A DNA stretch of 17,608 bases from Bacteroidota bacterium (lineage in GTDB: Bacteria > Bacteroidota > Bacteroidia > Bacteroidales > B18-G4): the NCBI GenBank assembly GCA_003648575.1, contig QMPN01000032.1:1-17608 (forward strand). The letters run 5' to 3'. The notes below the pieces were generated by a model, which was given only the letters and a program-made list of their open reading frames with translations, did not search any database and was not told where the DNA came from. The translations under genes and the position numbers were made by a program. Shown piece by piece: positions 13,072-17,608 of this stretch (positions are counted from its first letter, which is position 1; each line of letters opens with the position of its first letter).

Positions 13072-15708
13072 ATGACCGATATTCCCAGCAAGTACAATCC
13101 TGCCAGTATTGAAGAGAAGTGGTATTCATGCTGGATGGAAAAAGGCTACTTTAAGTCGGAACCCGACGAGAGAGAGCCTTTTACCATCGTAATCCCCCCT
13201 CCAAATGTCACCGGCGTCCTTCATATGGGACATATGCTGAATAACACCTTGCAGGACGTGCTGGTACGTCGCGCTCGTATGCAGGGCTATAATACTGAGT
13301 GGCTCCCCGGTACCGACCATGCTTCTATTGCCACCGAAGCCAAGGTGGTTGCATTACTAAAAGAAAAGGGGATCGATAAATCACAATTGAGCAGGGACGA
13401 GTTTCTTGAGCACGCCTGGGAATGGAAAGAAAAACACGGCGGCATTATCCTTGAACAATTGAAAAGACTGGGTGCTTCCTGCGATTGGGACCGTACAAGC
13501 TTTACAATGGATGAGGCCCTGTATGAATCCGTAATAAAGGTTTTCGTCGACCTGTATAAGAAAGGACTGATCTACCGTGGCGTCCGTATGGTGAACTGGG
13601 ATCCAAAGGCACTCACAGCACTCTCCGATGAAGAGGTGATCCATAAAGAATTACAGTCGAAGCTTTACTATCTGCGCTATAAGATTGAAGGTTCCGATGA
13701 CGAGTGGGTAACTATTGCCACTACACGCCCGGAAACGATCCTTGGTGATACTGCGGTTTGTGTGAACCCGGCCGATAAGCGATACTCACATTTGAAAGGA
13801 AAAAATGTGATCATTCCCCTGGTAAACAGGATAGTACCCATAATCTCCGATGAATATGTGGATATGGAATTCGGAACCGGATGTCTGAAGATCACACCTG
13901 CCCACGATATCAATGACTATGAGATCGGCATCCGCCATAAACTGAAAACCATCGATATCTTTAATGATGATGGCACCATGAGCGAAGCTGCTGAACTTTA
14001 TATTGGGAAAGACCGCTTTGCCGTTAGGGAAGAGATCATGAAGGATCTGGAAGCCAACGGGCACCTTGTAAAGCTTGAAGACTATGTGAACAAGGTTGGT
14101 TACTCAGAAAGGACCGATGAGGTGATCGAGCCGAAGCTCTCCCTCCAATGGTTTATGAAGATGGAGGACATGGCAAAACCTGCCCTGGAGGTCGTGATGG
14201 ACGATACCGTTAGCTTTCACCCGAAGAAATTCAAAAACACCTACCGTCACTGGATGGAAAATGTCAGGGATTGGTGTATATCACGCCAGCTCTGGTGGGG
14301 TCAGCGCATCCCGGCATACTATTATGATGGAGACGTATTTGTTGCAGAAAACGCGGAAGAGGCGCTGGAACAGGCTAAGAAAGCATCAGGCAATGACAAG
14401 CTTACACTGAATGACCTTAAACAGGACGAGGACGTGCTTGATACCTGGTTCTCTTCATGGTTATGGCCGATCTCCGTCTTTGATGGAATTCGTCATCCTG
14501 ATAATGATGACATAAAGTATTACTATCCCACCAATGACCTTGTGACCGCACCGGAGATTCTTTTCTTCTGGGTGGCCAGGATGATCATGGCCGGATTGGA
14601 ATACAGAAATGAAGTCCCCTTTAAAAATGTATATCTGACCGGGATCGTAAGAGATAAGCAGGGCAGAAAAATGTCAAAATCCCTTGGGAATTCCCCGGAT
14701 CCAATCAAACTTATTGAGAAGTATGGCGCCGATGGCGTCAGGGTTGGTATGTTGTTAACTTCCCCTGCCGGGAATGATCTGCCATTTGATGAGGCCTTGT
14801 GTGAGCAGGGCAGGAACTTTAGCAATAAGATCTGGAACGCACTGAGGCTTGTGAAGGGATGGAAAGTAGATGAGAATCTTCCACAACCTGAAGCTTCCAA
14901 GGTATCAATAGAGTGGTTCGGACACCGCTTCAACCAGGCGCTGAGTACGATAGATGACCATTTCTCCAAATATCGTATTTCTGATGCCCTGATGGCGATA
15001 TATAAGCTGGTATGGGATGATTTCTGCTCATGGTATCTGGAAATGATCAAACCGGGATATCAGCAGGATATAGATGCAAATACATTGAAATCTACCATTG
15101 GTTTCTTTGAAGAACTGATGAGGATTTCACACCCCTTCATGCCGTTTATCTCAGAAGAGATATGGCATCTTCTGGCCGAAAGAGAAGATGATAATTGCCT
15201 CATGATTGCCGAAATGCCTGTACCGAAAAAAGTGGATGAAGCTATTTTGAAGGAGTTCGACTACGTACGTGAAGTGATCATGGGTATCCGCAAGGTGAGG
15301 ATGGAAAAGAATATCGCCAACAAGGATGAGATAAGACTGCTAATCAAAAAAAATGAGGGCGAGGAGCCAAAAACATTTTTCGACCCGGTGGTGACCAAGC
15401 TTTGTAAACTCTCAGAACTAGGATATACCGATCAGAAAGAGGAAGGGGCTGTTTCAATTATCATTCGCTCCACAGAATTCTATATTCCCCTTGAAGGAAG
15501 CGTAGATATTGAAGCCGAAATCGAGAAGCTGGAGTCCGAGCTTCACTATGCCAAAGGCTTTTTAATCAGTGTTGATAAGAAACTCAGCAATGAGCGCTTT
15601 GTGAACCATGCACCTGAACAGGTGGTGGAGAAGGAAAAACAAAAAAAGGCTGATGCTGAAGCTAAGATAAGGGTGATTGAAGAACAGATCAATTCTCTTC
15701 GTAAATAA
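13072..15708 (+). CDS. valS: Valyl-tRNA synthetase
   Basis: This class I synthetase charges tRNA-Val and edits mischarged threonine. The 878-aa product has the HIGH-type motif HMGH at 51-54 (in [14 protein letters not shown]), the editing (CP1) domain with [13 protein letters not shown] at about 215-228, the KMSKS loop at 533-537, an alpha-helical anticodon-binding domain, and a C-terminal coiled coil over the last 65 or so residues (from [14 protein letters not shown]), which is usual for ValRS. The open frame begins 11 codons earlier at a TTG inside the promoter, but [18 protein letters not shown] is the typical N terminus, so I start at the ATG 13072. Length and motifs are complete. It is not obviously cotranscribed with anything downstream. 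Confidence 0.98.
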   Translation: MTDIPSKYNPASIEEKWYSCWMEKGYFKSEPDEREPFTIVIPPPNVTGVLHMGHMLNNTLQDVLVRRARMQGYNTEWLPGTDHASIATEAKVVALLKEKGIDKSQLSRDEFLEHAWEWKEKHGGIILEQLKRLGASCDWDRTSFTMDEALYESVIKVFVDLYKKGLIYRGVRMVNWDPKALTALSDEEVIHKELQSKLYYLRYKIEGSDDEWVTIATTRPETILGDTAVCVNPADKRYSHLKGKNVIIPLVNRIVPIISDEYVDMEFGTGCLKITPAHDINDYEIGIRHKLKTIDIFNDDGTMSEAAELYIGKDRFAVREEIMKDLEANGHLVKLEDYVNKVGYSERTDEVIEPKLSLQWFMKMEDMAKPALEVVMDDTVSFHPKKFKNTYRHWMENVRDWCISRQLWWGQRIPAYYYDGDVFVAENAEEALEQAKKASGNDKLTLNDLKQDEDVLDTWFSSWLWPISVFDGIRHPDNDDIKYYYPTNDLVTAPEILFFWVARMIMAGLEYRNEVPFKNVYLTGIVRDKQGRKMSKSLGNSPDPIKLIEKYGADGVRVGMLLTSPAGNDLPFDEALCEQGRNFSNKIWNALRLVKGWKVDENLPQPEASKVSIEWFGHRFNQALSTIDDHFSKYRISDALMAIYKLVWDDFCSWYLEMIKPGYQQDIDANTLKSTIGFFEELMRISHPFMPFISEEIWHLLAEREDDNCLMIAEMPVPKKVDEAILKEFDYVREVIMGIRKVRMEKNIANKDEIRLLIKKNEGEEPKTFFDPVVTKLCKLSELGYTDQKEEGAVSIIIRSTEFYIPLEGSVDIEAEIEKLESELHYAKGFLISVDKKLSNERFVNHAPEQVVEKEKQKKADAEAKIRVIEEQINSLRK

Positions 15709-15747
15709 ATCAGCAATCTGTAATAAAGGACCCGGACATTTCTGAGT

Positions 15748-15864
15748 CGCTTCGCTTAGTTCCTCAGTCGCAAACTTCCAGGATGAAAGTTCATTACTGT
15801 CTTCGTTGGATTTCGCCGGGGTATTACTCGCAAGGCTCGTGAGAACGCTTCGCTTAGTTCCTCA
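15748..15864. repeat. 19-bp perfect direct repeat
   Basis: CGCTTCGCTTAGTTCCTCA occurs at 15748-15766 and again at 15846-15864, 98 bp apart from start to start, in the same orientation. The second copy runs straight into the dispersed repeat at 15858. The words resemble pieces of one larger repeat unit duplicated in tandem and then decayed. Confidence 0.85.
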
Positions 15865-15912
15865 AGTCATCCCGAACGATCGAGTAAACGAGAGAGGAGG
15901 GATACCCTTGCT
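15858..15912. repeat. Dispersed repeat family B, copy 1
   Basis: The element begins TTCCTCAAGTCATCCCGAAC, continues with GATCGA, and ends with GAGGAGGGATACCCTTGCT. Its ends and core match a second copy at 17363-17426, in the same orientation, while the middle differs in length. It has an inner ATCCC ... GGGAT pairing, so it can form a hairpin. Confidence 0.85.
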
Positions 15913-16014
15913 ATAAGTACTACCTGCAATGTGTGACATTTTTAATTTTCCGGTATTAATAATTAAGAACCCGATTTAGATTCATTTGCTTTTAGAAATG
16001 AAAGGATCCTATTT

Positions 16015-16332
16015 ATGAAATTACTTAGAAAATATTACGTCTACATCATCGCAAATAAGTATAAGAATATGATATATATTGGTGTTACCAATAACCTGAA
16101 AAGGAGGATTGACGAGCACTATTTGGGTGAAATAGGTGGGTTTGCCAAGAAGTTTAATTGCAAGTATTTACTGTATTATGAGGTATATGATGATATTATT
16201 TTTGCCATCTCACGGGAAAAGCAGATCAAAGGATTAAGAAGAGAGAAAAAAGACAAACTAATCGCAAGCAAGAATCCAGAGTGGAAGTTTTTGAACGAAT
16301 CAGTCATTAGAACAAATGAAGAATATTTATAG
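16015..16332 (+). CDS. Small GIY-YIG nuclease-domain protein
   Basis: The 105-aa product is a single GIY-YIG domain of the short UPF0213-like kind. The two motif halves are YYVYIIAN (residues 7-14) and MIYIGVTNNLKRR (19-31), with the conserved Arg in LKRRIDEH (about 28-35) and a likely metal-binding Glu in the segment FAISREKQIKG. No other domain is present, and the C terminus after residue 80 is basic then acidic. The DNA is very AT-rich: one 60-base line of the gene has 13 G or C by hand count, far below the housekeeping genes. It lies between two copies of a dispersed repeat and next to a T9SS gene, which fits an acquired or mobile unit. The substrate is unknown; small GIY-YIG proteins can be DNA nucleases of repair, restriction or mobility. 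A purine-rich AAAGGA about 9 bp before the ATG supports the start. Confidence 0.9.
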   Translation: MKLLRKYYVYIIANKYKNMIYIGVTNNLKRRIDEHYLGEIGGFAKKFNCKYLLYYEVYDDIIFAISREKQIKGLRREKKDKLIASKNPEWKFLNESVIRTNEEYL

Positions 16333-16352
16333 TTGATCCAATCTCGCTTAAT

Positions 16353-16367
16353 CATTCTTGTAGAATG
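16353..16367. terminator. Weak hairpin in a convergent gap
   Basis: CATTCT and AGAATG pair perfectly around a 3-base loop in the 41-bp gap between the GIY-YIG and T9SS genes. There is no clear T run on either side, so a function as bidirectional terminator is only possible. Confidence 0.35.
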
Positions 16368-16373
16368 CTCCTT

Positions 16374-17186
16374 CTATTGTTTAATAAATCTTTTCGATAT
16401 CCACCCATTTCTTGTTTGAATCCGCAGAAAATAATATCCTAATTGCAATTCAGATACATTAATGAAATTGATTCCTCCATCATACGATTTTACCAACTTA
16501 CCGGTATTGTTGTATACAAAAATCATATAAATATCTCCTTCCCCTATAATAGATATATTAAGGATGTTTGATGTTGGATTTGGGAACAAATATATTGACT
16601 CATCAAGGTCAATATTTTCCTCTATGCTAACGATAGGATTTGGAGTACCCCATTCTTCGTTCCCTTTGATATAATAAACCAGTTCTTTAATTTCTTGCCA
16701 ACTAGGGTTTCCTGTAGGGTCGATATGTTCCATGAAAAAATTAACCTGCCCACATCCATCAACGTATTTTCGCCATTTTGTATCAGAACCAGTTGAATAA
16801 TCTTCAATATAGCTGAGTTTACGACCATAAAAGTCAGGGGAATGATATACAGTATCAGCAATACAATATGTATTCAAATTGACATAAGAGGCTGTTGAAC
16901 TATAGTAATCAAATATCCAAGTTGTATCAGGATGTTCCTGGTAAGCTGTTTCATTCCAAAACTGATAATAAGCGGTATCATTACCAATTGAATACTCAAC
17001 ATCTGTAACTGTTTGTACGATTAACTTGGTCCATGGTGACCAGCCATTGTAAATTAAATATTCCTTACGGTGAAAAACATCGCCAACTTCATAATCATAT
17101 ATCTCCCCCCAGGTAGAATAATCCTGTGAATAAGAATTAAACCCTATAATGACAAATATTTGAATGAGAAGTAGTATATTTCTCAT
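16374..17186 (-). CDS. Secreted protein with T9SS type A sorting domain
   Basis: The 270-aa product has a signal peptide (MRNILLLIQIFVIIGFNSYS, cut before Gln21), a central part of about 175 residues rich in Tyr, Trp and Asp with no recognised catalytic motif, and a C-terminal T9SS sorting domain from about residue 196. That domain has the usual marks: LFPNPTSNILNI, VYNNTGKLV, NVSELQLGYYFLRI and a basic ending KRFIKQ. It should cross the outer membrane through the type IX system and be cell-attached or released. The central part has two cysteines (108 and 145) that could pair. The gene is AT-rich, stands alone on its strand, and has its own good promoter. Its function is unknown; composition and the flanking repeats suggest recent acquisition. 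Confidence 0.9.
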   Translation of the reverse strand: MRNILLLIQIFVIIGFNSYSQDYSTWGEIYDYEVGDVFHRKEYLIYNGWSPWTKLIVQTVTDVEYSIGNDTAYYQFWNETAYQEHPDTTWIFDYYSSTASYVNLNTYCIADTVYHSPDFYGRKLSYIEDYSTGSDTKWRKYVDGCGQVNFFMEHIDPTGNPSWQEIKELVYYIKGNEEWGTPNPIVSIEENIDLDESIYLFPNPTSNILNISIIGEGDIYMIFVYNNTGKLVKSYDGGINFINVSELQLGYYFLRIQTRNGWISKRFIKQ

Positions 17187-17205
17187 GGGTATCGTGGTAA
17201 TTAAT

Positions 17206-17236
17206 CAAATTTACATAATTCACAGGGGTTTTGCAA
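17206..17236 (-). promoter_or_regulatory. Promoter of the T9SS cargo gene
   Basis: On the minus strand, TTG (complement of 17234-17236) and TAAATTTG (complement of 17206-17213) are 20 bp apart, a good Bacteroidota promoter. The leader would be about 13-16 bases. Confidence 0.75.
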
Positions 17237-17362
17237 ATCATAGTTATGTCCACTTTGTCAATGACTTCCTGGCCGCCTACGCAGAAATTAGACAATGATT
17301 CCGTATTCTCAATTGCTTTCGGAAGGATATTGTAATTAATTGAGCAGCAAGATGTCAGGATA

Positions 17363-17426
17363 TTCCTCAGGTCATCCCGAACGATCGATCCCGAGTATTC
17401 AGGAGAGTGAGGAGGGATACCCTTGC
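17363..17426. repeat. Dispersed repeat family B, copy 2
   Basis: It begins TTCCTCAGGTCATCCCGAAC, continues with GATCGA, and ends with GAGGAGGGATACCCTTGCT, the same ends as the copy at 15858-15912 and in the same orientation. The middle is 9 bp longer and includes ATCCCGAG. The two copies bracket the GIY-YIG and T9SS genes. Confidence 0.85.
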
Positions 17427-17505
17427 TCAAAGTGTGTAATTATTGGTTTACGGATAGGAGAAATTTCGAATATCAGGGAAAATCATACGAATACTTAAAA
17501 AAATG

Positions 17506-17536
17506 TTGCGGATATGTAATAATTGTATTATATTTG
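17506..17536 (+). promoter_or_regulatory. Promoter for a gene beyond the window
   Basis: TTG at 17506-17508 and TATATTTG at 17529-17536 are 20 bp apart, in the Bacteroidota layout. Transcription would start near 17541-17545 and run out of the window with a leader of at least 60 bases. Confidence 0.65.
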
Positions 17537-17608
17537 TGTTAACATTTAAGCCCGGATACTGAAAGCATTGCCAAATCTTGTACTCAAAAGCTGCCAGCAA
17601 CTACCAAA

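Larger units (their letters stand above)
15709..16014. other. Repeat-rich intergenic region after valS
   Basis: This 306-bp stretch holds no supported gene. It contains a 19-bp direct repeat, one copy of a dispersed repeat also present near the window end, and a small hairpin (TTCATTT at 15981-15987 with AAATGAA at 15996-16002) just before the GIY-YIG gene. No good terminator for valS and no TAnnTTTG promoter for the GIY-YIG gene were found. Confidence 0.7.
17187..17608. other. Terminal intergenic region
   Basis: This 422-bp stretch contains the promoter of the T9SS gene, the second copy of repeat family B and a promoter facing right out of the window. I see no supported gene in it. The last 70 bases have no ATG on the plus strand, so the gene driven by that promoter begins beyond the window. 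Confidence 0.65.

Noticed and set aside
15709..16014. CRISPR array in the repeat-rich region after valS
   Set aside because: There are only two copies of a 19-mer, spaced 98 bp, and no cas genes.
17137..17430. 97-codon open frame on the minus strand
   Set aside because: It begins inside repeat copy 2, runs over the T9SS promoter into the signal peptide region and shows no domain.

Overview
The window looks like a chromosomal segment from a member of the Bacteroidota. The reasons are: (i) a birA / rsfS-ftsH-LUD-cdsA-psd neighbourhood that I know from that phylum; (ii) promoters of the Bacteroidota type (TTG, about 19-20 bp, TAnnTTTG) in front of several genes, with few obvious Shine-Dalgarno sites; (iii) a secreted protein with a type IX secretion (T9SS) C-terminal sorting domain; (iv) an ECF sigma factor followed by a putative anti-sigma protein and two DUF4252-like proteins, also a Bacteroidota pattern. 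I cannot name a genus from the sequence alone.

Layout. Positions 1-119 hold the 3' end of a + strand gene. A biotin ligase (birA, - strand) is then divergent from a tight five-gene + strand operon (1070-5712): ribosome silencing factor RsfS, membrane protease FtsH, a LUD/LutC-like protein, CDP-diglyceride synthase CdsA (TTG start) and phosphatidylserine decarboxylase. This groups translation control, membrane protein quality control and phosphatidylethanolamine synthesis. It converges on a YjjG-like HAD nucleotidase (- strand), which is divergent from an SPFH/band-7 membrane protein coupled to a 52-aa Arc-like ribbon-helix-helix gene. Two - strand genes follow: a YhcC-type radical SAM protein and a POT peptide transporter with its own terminator. 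Next comes a + strand cassette of ECF sigma, putative anti-sigma and two exported DUF4252-like proteins, then valyl-tRNA synthetase with a promoter embedded in an inverted repeat. The last 1.9 kb is accessory DNA: repeats, a small GIY-YIG nuclease and an AT-rich T9SS cargo gene, and finally a promoter pointing out of the window.

The most interesting non-coding signals are: two 71-bp palindromic repeats, each placed between a pair of divergent promoters (933-1003 and 6455-6525); a perfect 18-bp inverted repeat that closes the Arc/radical-SAM convergent gap; a second dispersed repeat family whose two copies (15858-15912 and 17363-17426) bracket the GIY-YIG/T9SS module; and tandem -7 boxes inside an 11-bp inverted repeat before valS. 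Most genes are ordinary housekeeping genes. The best candidates for undescribed biology are the sigma/anti-sigma/DUF4252 cassette and a possible link between the GIY-YIG nuclease and the repeats that bracket it. No CRISPR array, tRNA, rRNA or complete insertion sequence was seen.
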